In this document: in pieces, positions 1-6,801 of the stretch | Layout: every line of letters begins with the position of its first letter | How positions within the stretch are numbered: position 1 is the stretch's first letter | Assembly (NCBI GenBank): GCA_038239345.1 | Contig: JBBSEX010000050.1 | Coordinates: 1 to 18,959 of the forward strand | Direction: 5' to 3' | Length of the DNA: 18,959 nt | From: JBBSEX01 sp038239345 | GTDB lineage: Bacteria; Acidobacteriota; Terriglobia; Bryobacterales; Bryobacteraceae | Translations under genes and position numbers: made by a program | Notes under the pieces: generated by a model | What the model saw: only the letters and a program-made list of their open reading frames with translations | What the model was told of the DNA's origin: nothing | Databases searched by the model: none

Positions 1-1
1 C

Positions 2-418
2 TGGCCCGAAAAACCGCGATGGAGTGAGGATGAGATCGCTGGCCTGCAGTTCGATCGCGGAAATCCGCCTTCCCGGTCGACGGCGGCAATCAAGCAGTAC
101 GCCAAGCGTCACAACTACAACGCCCGGACAGAGTCTTCGGATGAGGACTCGGAGCGGTCAGCACTGACGGTCACACAGGTGGCGGCTGATCTCGGGTTGT
201 CCCGAGCCTCAGTGTATCGCTTGCTTAAACGCGGCGCTCTCCGGCGGTTCAAGGGCGGCGTGGCGGAGACGTCGTTTTGCGACCTCTTACGCGAGCACCC
301 AGAAGCCATTCCATACTCGACGCTCCCACGCGATCAAAGGGAATGGCTAGTTTTGAATGGATACCCGGATCCTTCGCTGTCTGTAAAACGACCCAGCGTT
401 AGGGGGCTTCTTGACTGA
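2..418 (+). CDS. Partial small DNA-binding protein (Myb/SANT-like segment plus excisionase-type HTH), 5' end missing
   Basis: The frame is open from base 2 to a TGA at 416-418, so the start lies left of the window; 138 residues are visible. Residues 7-38 (RWSEDEIAGL... AAIKQYAKR) read like a SANT/Myb-type helical segment, which is a pattern impression only. Residues 56-87 (LTVTQVAADLGLSRASVYRL) are a clear helix-turn-helix of the excisionase/MerR-like kind, in which the recognition helix is followed by a basic stretch (KRGALRRFKGG). A short acidic linker (ESSDEDSE) separates the two. The protein therefore probably binds DNA as a regulator or as an accessory recombination factor of a mobile element. 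It converges on the DUF362 gene with only 2 bp between stop codons and no visible terminator. The exact role is unknown. Confidence 0.6.
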   Translation, partial: WPEKPRWSEDEIAGLQFDRGNPPSRSTAAIKQYAKRHNYNARTESSDEDSERSALTVTQVAADLGLSRASVYRLLKRGALRRFKGGVAETSFCDLLREHPEAIPYSTLPRDQREWLVLNGYPDPSLSVKRPSVRGLLD

Positions 419-420
419 GG

Positions 421-1389
421 TCAACCTCGAAGATGTGCGAACTCCGGAAGCAGTTCGAATCGCTGCATCACTCGCTCGACGCTCTCACCACGCTGTTCAA
501 TACCCGCAATATCTAGATTCCCAAGCGGCGATGCCATCCGAAGGTGGCGGACGCGACCGGGATCAATCCCCATCAAGCGGCAGCAAGTTGCGTCAGCCGC
601 GACAGGATCGTCTGCGAAGACGAGGCAGCCAAGACGCCTCATCGGACCGTGCAACGGCCCATTGCCTTCCATGGTATCAATCCCATCGGCGATAACAAAG
701 TGAATCGGAACGGACACAGCGAGCTCGACAATAGAGTTGTCGATGCCCTGCCAGTGCAGAACGTTTTTTGGCCAGCCATAGATTGAGCCTGGCAACATTC
801 CGAAAGAATTCTTAAGGCTCAACGTGACGCCTGCCCAATGGTGCGTCTTGACCTTCGGCATGGAGATCACGACGTCCGCAGACTGGACCGTGGTGGGGAG
901 CCAGAGTTCCTTCAATTGAGTCAGCCCCGTTCCGGGTACCACGCGCGTGACGGAATCGAAGTTAAGATCGACAAATGTGGCGCGTTTGAAAATCTCAAGC
1001 TGCGCTCCCAGACCGCTTTCGTCCAGTAATAGGTCCGTGTCCCGAATGTGGCCGGGGCCTTCGGCGACGATCACCGAGGCTGCACCCAGGCTATAGAGCG
1101 CGTCTATGACCGCCGCAATCAACATTGGGTGTGTGTTGATGGGCGCCGCCGGTGAGTACTCAACGAGATTCGGTTTCAGAAGCACGCGCTTTCCTTGAAT
1201 CGACGGTCTCACCAGTTGAAGACCATGCGCGACGACCTGTGGCGTCCGTTCGTAGCGATCACATTGAAGAATTGCGACATGGGAGCGACGTGACCTGCGG
1301 TACGGAACATGAGATTCCATGGATTGATGGATCGCCAGACCACTCGTAGCCGCCAAAGCCGCCGCACCGACTAGTGAACGACGATTCAT
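421..1389 (-). CDS. DUF362 domain-containing protein
   Basis: A 322-residue protein with a basic, hydrophobic N-terminus (MNRRSLVGAAALAATSGLAI) that looks like a twin-arginine-style or membrane-anchor signal, so it is probably exported. The body carries the hallmarks of DUF362: LLKPNLV followed by NTHP (about 70-88), an EGPG segment near 110, MPKVKTHHWAGVTLSLKNSFG near 178-198, and a late ADD-PVAADATCCRLMGID block. The biochemical role of DUF362 is not established; some members carry ferredoxin-type clusters, but no CxxCxxC pattern is seen here. The start is supported by GAGGAG on the minus strand (plus-strand 1398-1403), and the ATG overlaps the stop of the upstream cyclase-like gene (ATGA, 1386-1389), so the two are translationally coupled. 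It is probably unrelated to the secretion operon. Confidence 0.85.
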   Translation of the reverse strand: MNRRSLVGAAALAATSGLAIHQSMESHVPYRRSRRSHVAILQCDRYERTPQVVAHGLQLVRPSIQGKRVLLKPNLVEYSPAAPINTHPMLIAAVIDALYSLGAASVIVAEGPGHIRDTDLLLDESGLGAQLEIFKRATFVDLNFDSVTRVVPGTGLTQLKELWLPTTVQSADVVISMPKVKTHHWAGVTLSLKNSFGMLPGSIYGWPKNVLHWQGIDNSIVELAVSVPIHFVIADGIDTMEGNGPLHGPMRRLGCLVFADDPVAADATCCRLMGIDPGRVRHLRMASPLGNLDIAGIEQRGESVERVMQRFELLPEFAHLRG

Positions 1390-2252
1390 CGGGAGGGCTC
1401 CTCAAATGTGTATGGGATGTCCTCCAGTGCGAGCGCTACGAGAGCGAGAACACGGTGAGGCAAGGTATGGACCTTCGTGGAGGCGCATCGTCCGAGACTA
1501 TTCTTCAGGCTATCTACGCCTTGATGCCCATGCGCTGAGAGTGCCATTACCGCCCATGCCAAAGAGTATGGGGAAGAAGATCCTTCGAGACGAGTCCCCA
1601 GGTAGTTCAGCGATCTGCGTAACAGAACCTCGTTGCCCGGACTACCGTTGCGCAACGCGAGAAGTGCCATTGCGGTGGAGTCGGGGTGTGGATCTAGGTC
1701 GACTCCGAAGACTACGGAGTTGCCGGCGTTCCATCCGCCTTGGGGGCACGCCCGATCTAGGAGCATCGCAATCGCGGGCGCGGTGCGTGTGGACTCTCGG
1801 CGCCATGCCCGAAACGCCACGATGGAAAGCGCGGTGGGAGCGACCCAACTCACGGTACCAGGAACCCAGGGCCACCCAGATTTCGACGGATCGAATCGAA
1901 CTTGTTTATCAAACAGACGGAACTTCCACTGCCAGAGCCAATGAGACTCAAGGCCCCGCAGCTCCGAAAGCCATTCGAATCCGCGTGCGGCCGCATACCT
2001 GACTGACGCTGTCTGAAACGGTCGAATTGCCAAAAGCGCCAGCGCGGTGTGAAAAGCGCTCAGCGGCTCAATGTTGGGAAGGGCCGACCAAGCGCCGGAG
2101 CGATGTTGCCTCCCGAGCAATGCGCGAGGGTCCGCCCCGGAATTCCGTAGCGCCAGAAGACTCAACGCCGCGTCTTCGATCCCGCGGCCGGAAGTCGCGG
2201 TCAGCCGTTGGAGTATCTGGCTGCGAATCGTCACACAGGATATTACCCTCAT
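1386..2252 (-). CDS. Prenyltransferase/squalene-oxidase-repeat (cyclase-fold) protein
   Basis: A 288-residue protein built from alpha-hairpin repeats of the terpene-cyclase/prenyltransferase type. Repeat hallmarks are RQHRSGAWSAL (about 48-58), a central CPQGGWNAG with the Q-G-x-W signature, and recurring alanine/leucine helices (STAMALLALRNG, YSLAWAVMALSAHG, HRVLALVALALED). It is less than half the length of a true squalene-hopene cyclase (about 630-700 residues), and the DxDD catalytic acid motif is not seen. It is therefore probably a cyclase-fold relative of unknown substrate rather than a working cyclase. It lies directly upstream of the DUF362 gene with a 4-bp overlap and forms a two-gene unit with it. 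The chosen ATG has only a weak ribosome binding site; a GTG a few codons in is an alternative. It faces away from the secretion operon across the repeat array. Confidence 0.75.
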   Translation of the reverse strand: MRVISCVTIRSQILQRLTATSGRGIEDAALSLLALRNSGADPRALLGRQHRSGAWSALPNIEPLSAFHTALALLAIRPFQTASVRYAAARGFEWLSELRGLESHWLWQWKFRLFDKQVRFDPSKSGWPWVPGTVSWVAPTALSIVAFRAWRRESTRTAPAIAMLLDRACPQGGWNAGNSVVFGVDLDPHPDSTAMALLALRNGSPGNEVLLRRSLNYLGTRLEGSSSPYSLAWAVMALSAHGHQGVDSLKNSLGRCASTKVHTLPHRVLALVALALEDIPYTFEEPSR

Positions 2253-2288
2253 TCAGGTCCAAATGAGGCCAGTTCTCGTTAAAGCTCC

Positions 2289-2626
2289 GTGTGATGTCCT
2301 GGCCGTCGCACGTTCGTGGAATGACTTGCCCGTACAGGGCACATTTGTTTGCGGGATGTCGAGACGGTCTCCCGTTTGTGGGATGTCATTCGTGTTCAGG
2401 ATCAAGTTCGTGTGCGATGTCAGCAGCTTCTCACGGTTGCGGGATGACCGGCACTGTCGCATTGGTGTGGGATGTCTCGCGCGTCCAGCATGAAGTCCCT
2501 GAGGGATGTCACGAGCGTCTCCAGGTTGGGGGATGACCCGTGGTGTCGCGCCGATGTGGCATGTATCGAGTGTTCAGCATAGAGTCCTTGCGGGATGTCA
2601 CGGGCGTCTCACATCCGTGGGATGTC
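2289..2626. repeat. Degenerate tandem array of a 10-bp core (about GTGGGATGTC), 12 units, 89-bp higher-order period
   Basis: Core units start at 2289, 2316, 2351, 2378, 2412, 2439, 2467, 2501, 2528, 2556, 2590 and 2617. The spacings are 27, 35, 27, 34, 27, 28, 34, 27, 28, 34 and 27 bp. Two complete 89-bp super-units (27+28+34) run 2412-2500 and 2501-2589; the others lack the 28-bp member or are cut short. Cores vary mostly at positions 2, 4, 5 and 9 (for example GCGGGATGTC, GTGGAATGAC, GTGCGATGTC). The sequence between cores is also partly conserved: the 27-bp member has an acgagCGTCTC-like stretch, and the 34-bp member a TGTTCAGCAT..AGTCC-like stretch. The period is not a multiple of three, so this is not coding. 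It fills the divergent gap between the cyclase-like gene and the secretion operon. It could be a protein-binding array, an origin-like element or a decayed minisatellite. Confidence 0.85.
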
Positions 2627-2645
2627 CGCCAATTACGCCTTTCTA

Positions 2646-2674
2646 TTGACAAGTGTGCGCCGGGCACTTTCCGT
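2646..2674 (+). promoter_or_regulatory. Possible promoter for the secretion operon
   Basis: A perfect TTGACA (2646-2651) lies 20 bp beyond the last repeat core. Seventeen bases downstream the would-be -10 (2669-2674, TTCCGT) is a poor match to TATAAT, so this would be a weak or activator-dependent sigma-70 promoter at best. Its position, between the repeat array and the first gene of a train of more than 15 kb, is the main support. Confidence 0.3.
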
Positions 2675-2714
2675 GATCGAAGGATTCCCCGGCGAGAGAA
2701 GGTGAAAGCTCGGT

Positions 2715-3686
2715 TTGTCTCTTACTAATCGCGCTGTATCCTTTTCTCAAATGTTCGCAACACCGCAGAACGTCGCCTCAGGGCTCCGCGAAGCCGGCTA
2801 CGCGACGGACCCCGTTTTGGTGCAGATCATCTGGCTCGCGACCAAGATGCAGAAGCCGATTTTGGTCGAGGGTCCCCCAGGAACGGGCAAAACCTTCTTG
2901 GCGCAGGCATTCGCAGCGGCAGCGAGGACTGACCTGATCCGGCTGCAGTGCTTCGAGGGAATTACCGAGAAGCAGGCCATCGGCTCGTTCGATGAGGCGC
3001 TGCAACGGCTCTACCTTGAAACGCAGGGAAAAGTGATCGACCGCGAATGGGACAAGCTGCGGTCGAGCCTGCACACGTTGGATTTCTTCACGCAAGGTCC
3101 GCTGCTACAAGCCCTATTGCAACCGAAGCCAATTGTGTTGCTGATCGACGAACTCGACAAAGTCGACCAGAAGTTCGAGGCTCTTCTGTTGGAGATCCTC
3201 TCGGATTGGCAGATCACGATTCCAAAGCTTGGGACCGTCAAGGCTAAGACCATTCCGTTCGTGGTGATGACATCCAACCAGGAGCGCCGTTTGGGCGATC
3301 CATTGCGCCGCCGCAGCCTCTACAAGAGGATCGAGCACCCGGATGTGCGGAAGGAAGCGGAGATTCTCGATATCCGCACTGTCGACGCGCCCCTTGAGTT
3401 GAAGGCTCAGGCCGTAGGACTTGCACAGGCCTTGCGCGGGTACAACCTGCTGAAGCCGCCATCGATCGACGAGATCGTGCAGTTCGTTCGAGCATTGCAG
3501 CTGTTGGGCGAAACCGAAATCCGGGCGGAGACGCGTGATGTGTTGCTGCCCTTCCTCGCGAAAACGGAGGAGGATGTCAAACGTTTGCTGCTTAAGGATG
3601 GATTCAAGAGTCTGGTGGTGACCGCTTTGAAATATCGCGATGAGGCGTTATCCGCGATGCGGGCCAAAGACGGGGAGGCCGCTTGA
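2715..3686 (+). CDS. MoxR-type AAA+ ATPase heading the T4SS operon
   Basis: A 323-residue single-domain AAA+ ATPase of the MoxR/CbbQ type. Walker A is GPPGTGKT (residues 53-60), Walker B is VLLIDELD (141-148), sensor 1 is the VMTSN segment, and DPLRRRS soon after carries the arginine-finger region. MoxR ATPases use ATP to remodel or activate partner proteins, often together with a VWA-domain protein, and none is visible here. The start is ambiguous. TTG at 2715 has an AAGGTGA-like ribosome binding site about 10 bases upstream; ATG at 2751 (MFATPQNV...) matches where such proteins usually begin but has no Shine-Dalgarno. The stop overlaps the next start (TTGA, 3683-3686), tying it to the transglycosylase and so to the secretion genes. 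It is not a VirB11: the long N-terminal domain and His-box are absent. Confidence 0.85.
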   Translation: MSLTNRAVSFSQMFATPQNVASGLREAGYATDPVLVQIIWLATKMQKPILVEGPPGTGKTFLAQAFAAAARTDLIRLQCFEGITEKQAIGSFDEALQRLYLETQGKVIDREWDKLRSSLHTLDFFTQGPLLQALLQPKPIVLLIDELDKVDQKFEALLLEILSDWQITIPKLGTVKAKTIPFVVMTSNQERRLGDPLRRRSLYKRIEHPDVRKEAEILDIRTVDAPLELKAQAVGLAQALRGYNLLKPPSIDEIVQFVRALQLLGETEIRAETRDVLLPFLAKTEEDVKRLLLKDGFKSLVVTALKYRDEALSAMRAKDGEAA

Positions 3687-4156
3687 AGACGCTGCTCGCC
3701 TTCGCACTTGTCGCTGGTCTCTGCCAAGCCCAATCGCCGGAAGTCCGCCGATGGGCTGATCACTGGGCTGCCGAATTCGGGGTCGAGCGCGAGCTTGTCT
3801 ATGCAGTTATCGAAGCGGAGTCTGGCGGAGAGTCACGCGCGGTTTCAAGCGCTGGCGCCGTGGGCGTGATGCAACTAATGCCGGGAACCGCGGCTATTTT
3901 CCGAGTGAGGAATCGGTTCGATATTGAAGACAACGTTAGGGCTGGCGTCGCCTATTTGGCCTGGCTGCGTGCGGCCTGCGGCGGAGACCGGAGGCTCATC
4001 ATGGCCAGCTACATCGCAGGTCAGAATCGTGTGATGAGGTCTGGGCTCGACTTCGCGTATCCCAAAGAAGTCCATAATTACGTCACCCGCGTTGCGTACC
4101 TGTATCGCCGAAACCGTTGGGAGACGTTGCTACGAGAAGGAGCAGGAACGAGATGA
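3683..4156 (+). CDS. Exported lytic transglycosylase (SLT domain), VirB1-like
   Basis: A 157-residue protein with a signal peptide (MKTLLAFALVAGLCQA, cleavage near residue 16) followed directly by a soluble-lytic-transglycosylase domain. The catalytic glutamate is most likely E46 in YAVIEAESGG. The SSAGAVGVMQLMPGTA block and the later MASYIAGQNRV segment are the other family signatures. The enzyme cleaves the glycan strands of peptidoglycan in the periplasm, opening a path for the T4SS channel, which is the role of VirB1. It starts at a TTG that overlaps the preceding TGA, with GGGGAGG at 3672-3678 as ribosome binding site. Its stop overlaps the next ATG (4153-4156). Compact size and operon position favour a dedicated secretion role over general wall turnover. 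Confidence 0.88.
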   Translation: MKTLLAFALVAGLCQAQSPEVRRWADHWAAEFGVERELVYAVIEAESGGESRAVSSAGAVGVMQLMPGTAAIFRVRNRFDIEDNVRAGVAYLAWLRAACGGDRRLIMASYIAGQNRVMRSGLDFAYPKEVHNYVTRVAYLYRRNRWETLLREGAGTR

Positions 4157-5130
4157 AACTCTTCATTTTACTGGCAGGTGCGTCATTGTCCTGGGCGCTG
4201 ACACAGATCAAGCCGGTGGTCAGTCAACGCACTGTGAATGGACAAGTGAATGTCGTGCGGTTGGCTCCGCGCTTCACGACCGCGATCAGACTACCGGAAA
4301 CCGTGAGCTCAGTGGTCCTTGGCGATCCCGTCAAGTTCCTGGCGGAGCATTCCGACAAGGAGCCGTCCTTGGTGCTGGTGAAACCGGCCACCGAAGACAT
4401 TGCCGAATCGAATCTTCTGGTTACGACGGTGTCCGGACGGCATCTGAGTTTCCTGCTGCGCAGCGAGGGCGTTTCAGCGCGACCGCCCGTTGACTTTGTC
4501 TTGACTTATCGGCCCGCCGGATCGTTTCTTGTTGAGGAAAGTGGCACGGGATCTGCAGAGGTGTTGCGAACAGAGAAGCTCGTGCCGACGCCGGTGCTTC
4601 GGCCCGCGCGGCTGTCGATCGAGAGAACGAGTGAGACGCCCGAACGGGATGGCCTGACCATGCTCCTTGAGCGGCAGCAACGAGCGGGGCTTCCGGTACT
4701 TTACGGGATGCGAACGGATACACCGGATGAAAAGGGAGACCGCGTCAAAGCCGGAATCTCGGAGGTGGTGGATCAGGGAAATGAGGTCGTCGTGTTGTTT
4801 TCAGTAGTGAACCCACAAGGGCACGCGGTGGCGATCTTGCCTCCGCAGATTCAGTTGGCAGGCAAGGTAAAGAAGGGATTTCTAGTTAAACAGAGCCGTT
4901 GGGCCACCAGCGAGCAACTCGCGGTAAAGGAGTTTCGGCTGGCCCGGCGGCGCATTGGTCCAGGCGAACGGACGGATGGAGTTGTCGTGTTCGCGCGTCC
5001 CAGTTTCAAGCAGTCGAATGAAACGCTGTTTCTTCAAATCGCGGAGAGCGGCGCGGTGGATCGGCCTGCGCTCGCTCCCATCGGATTTGGAGTTTCGGCA
5101 GTGAGGAAGGAGATCAGTCATGGCAAGTGA
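4153..5130 (+). CDS. VirB9/TrbG-like outer-membrane core subunit
   Basis: A 325-residue exported protein with an N-terminal signal (MKLFILLAGASLSWA). Residues about 50-105 follow the VirB9/CagX N-domain pattern: SSVVLGDPVKFLAEH, then LVLVKPAT, then SNLLVTTVSGRHLSFLL. The C-terminal third (VVLFSVVNPQGHAVAI through VVVFARPSF) looks like a beta-sandwich domain. In T4SSs, VirB9 forms the periplasmic/outer-membrane ring with VirB10 and VirB7; no VirB7 lipoprotein was identified here. An upstream in-frame ATG at 4117 would add 12 residues before the signal peptide, whereas ATG 4153 has AGAAGGAG (4135-4142) ten bases away and makes a clean 4-bp overlap with the transglycosylase, so 4153 is preferred. 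The stop lies 11 bp inside the virB10-like gene. The match is by pattern and position; a search is needed to confirm it. Confidence 0.65.
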   Translation: MKLFILLAGASLSWALTQIKPVVSQRTVNGQVNVVRLAPRFTTAIRLPETVSSVVLGDPVKFLAEHSDKEPSLVLVKPATEDIAESNLLVTTVSGRHLSFLLRSEGVSARPPVDFVLTYRPAGSFLVEESGTGSAEVLRTEKLVPTPVLRPARLSIERTSETPERDGLTMLLERQQRAGLPVLYGMRTDTPDEKGDRVKAGISEVVDQGNEVVVLFSVVNPQGHAVAILPPQIQLAGKVKKGFLVKQSRWATSEQLAVKEFRLARRRIGPGERTDGVVVFARPSFKQSNETLFLQIAESGAVDRPALAPIGFGVSAVRKEISHGK

Positions 5131-6706
5131 ATCGAGGAACGAGAGTCTTTCACCGGCGGACGGACGTCCGAATGGTGGTGAGCCCAATAAGGTTTCCGAG
5201 AAGCATCCAGTTTCTGGAGAGCCTTCAGTAGCAACCGCACAAACTGCGGAGTTGGTTGAAGAAGTCGAAGAGATGGGTCCCAGGAACAGGTTTGAGAAAT
5301 TTGTGGCACGATTCAGGAGGCCACCGGAATCGGCCCGTGAACAGAAATCCGGCGACCGGCTTCGTGGTGCGCTGATCTTAGCGGGTACGTCGATAGGCTG
5401 CCTATTCCTGTTCTTCGGACTGTTCACAACGACCACCGATCCATCGAAGAAAGATCGGAAAACACAACCGAGCCTGGGGAGATCACAGACGGCGGCGACA
5501 ACTGCCGAGAGCGCCAACCGATCGTCGATCCCGCAATTGAACGTGACGCAACAACCAAACGAAGATACGGGTGAGCTTACCGAAAAGGATCTGTTAGGGA
5601 CCATGCGCAACAGGGGCACGCCTGTTCCCACCGAGAACGTGCCAAGACCAGTGGCAACGGCGAAGCGGCCAACGGCTCCGACCCTCAACAGTGTTGATTT
5701 CGAGGACCCGGCGCTCGCGGAGGCGTACCGTCGTCAAGGGCTGACGCCGCCACCGCGACGCGCAACGGAAGTGACGGATTGGAACGCGGCGATTGCCGAG
5801 TACCAAGTCAAGCAGAATGGGACAAAGGCAGTGACGCCAGTGCCCATCGCTCCGGTAACGAATACTACCGACGCGCTCAAGAAGTCGTCATTCGTCTACG
5901 TCCGCGGCAATCTGGGTGTGCCCAGTAGCGCCAGCGCAGTTCCGGCAATCGTACAAACGAAACCCGCGCCATTGCTTGCGCAGGGGACCAAGTTGGTAGC
6001 CCGACTCCAAAATACCGTGAGTTCCGCGGCGAAGGTGCCGGTAGTAGCCGTGATCGAATACAACTACGAACGAGATGGGGAGATCATCGTTCCGGCCGGC
6101 ACGAAGGCTTACGGGACCTTATCGCAAGCAACGCCACAGGGTTGGGTCAGCCTCAAGTTCGATGCACTCGAGTTTCCGAGCGGAAGGCAGGAGAAGATCA
6201 ACGGCTCGGCGTTGAATATGGAACAGGGTATCCTGAGGGGTTTCGTGAACGGCACAAATGCCGGCAAGAAGTTCCTGACGCGAACCCTAACCGGAGTCGG
6301 CACGATTGCGGCATTCGCCATCGGCGGCCGCGGACTGGGCGGCCAAGTCGATAATTCAGTTCTCCTGCGCGAACGCCTTTCGTCGAACGTCGCGATGGGC
6401 GGCGAACAGGAACTTGCCATGCTGGCTTATCAGCAGAATATTGTGGTGACGGTTCCAGCGAACACGCGCTTCTACCTGGTGCTCAACGAGCCGGCCCTCA
6501 ACTCGTTGGCTTCGCTCCCGGAAACAAGTGTTCCTGCCTTCAGGTCCCCCCAGAGTGCGGAAGTACAAACTGGATCCCCGCTGGCGGGAATGTCTGCGCA
6601 GGAGATGCAGGAGTTGATTGCTATCCGAAACGAAATGCGGGAGATGAACCGGCTGATCAAGGTGCAAAACGCACCGGTCGTAGCGCCGCCGGAACCAGAG
6701 AAGTAG
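5120..6706 (+). CDS. VirB10/TrbI-like T4SS scaffold protein
   Basis: A 528-residue protein with the VirB10 plan: a polar cytoplasmic N-terminus (1-80, acidic patch ELVEEVEEM), one membrane segment (about 83-102, GALILAGTSIGCLFLFFGLF), a long disordered Pro/Thr-rich periplasmic stretch (105-285), then the TrbI/VirB10 domain (about 288-465). The last has the QGTKLVARLQN start, an IVPAGTKAYGTLSQ strand pair, SLKFDALEFPSGRQ, a helical antenna-like region (TLTGVGTIAAFAIGG) and the closing VTVPANTRFYLVLNEP. VirB10 spans both membranes and senses ATP use by the inner-membrane ATPases. The C-terminal tail adds a helix (AQEMQELIAIRNEMREMNRL) of coiled-coil type. ATG 5120 has AGGAAGGAGA just upstream and overlaps the VirB9-like stop. 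The TAG stop sits in the loop of a 9-bp perfect hairpin. Confidence 0.88.
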   Translation: MASESRNESLSPADGRPNGGEPNKVSEKHPVSGEPSVATAQTAELVEEVEEMGPRNRFEKFVARFRRPPESAREQKSGDRLRGALILAGTSIGCLFLFFGLFTTTTDPSKKDRKTQPSLGRSQTAATTAESANRSSIPQLNVTQQPNEDTGELTEKDLLGTMRNRGTPVPTENVPRPVATAKRPTAPTLNSVDFEDPALAEAYRRQGLTPPPRRATEVTDWNAAIAEYQVKQNGTKAVTPVPIAPVTNTTDALKKSSFVYVRGNLGVPSSASAVPAIVQTKPAPLLAQGTKLVARLQNTVSSAAKVPVVAVIEYNYERDGEIIVPAGTKAYGTLSQATPQGWVSLKFDALEFPSGRQEKINGSALNMEQGILRGFVNGTNAGKKFLTRTLTGVGTIAAFAIGGRGLGGQVDNSVLLRERLSSNVAMGGEQELAMLAYQQNIVVTVPANTRFYLVLNEPALNSLASLPETSVPAFRSPQSAEVQTGSPLAGMSAQEMQELIAIRNEMREMNRLIKVQNAPVVAPPEPEK

Positions 6707-6715
6707 TTCTCTGGT
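6694..6715 (+). other. Perfect 9-bp hairpin enclosing the virB10-like stop codon
   Basis: ACCAGAGAA (6694-6702) and TTCTCTGGT (6707-6715) are exactly complementary around a four-base loop, GTAG (6703-6706), whose last three bases are the stop codon. The following bases (AAATACTCG) lack a T-tract, so this is not a canonical Rho-independent terminator. An mRNA-stabilising or processing hairpin at an operon junction is more likely. It marks one of the few sizeable gaps in the gene train. Confidence 0.7.
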
Positions 6716-6801
6716 AAATACTCGACAAAATGCGGCATTGGCCGCTTTTCAGGGTGAGCGGAATCAGATATTCTGAGGATGCCGACTGGAAGGCAAGGCT
6801 G

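Noticed and set aside
1406..2002. A 198-residue plus-strand frame opposite the cyclase-fold gene
   Set aside because: It is Arg/Pro-rich and antisense to a protein with clear repeat motifs; typical shadow frame in GC-rich DNA.
2289..2626. CRISPR array
   Set aside because: The repeated core is only about 10 bp and degenerate, spacing alternates between 27, 28 and 34-35 bp, the inter-core sequence is itself partly repeated, and no cas gene is nearby.
2291..2728. Cys/Gly/Met-rich short plus-strand reading frames across the repeat array
   Set aside because: They arise from reading GTGGGATGTC in different frames; the 27/28/34 spacing shifts frame between units, so no repeat protein can be encoded.
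4882..5688. A 268-residue minus-strand frame within the virB9/virB10-like genes
   Set aside because: It is a shadow of two clearly identified, overlapping plus-strand genes and looks low-complexity and non-natural in composition.
6730..6801. N-terminal extension of the double-AAA gene from ATG 6730
   Set aside because: No ribosome binding site precedes 6730, while ATG 6802 has a purine-rich GGAAGGCAAGG at the right distance.
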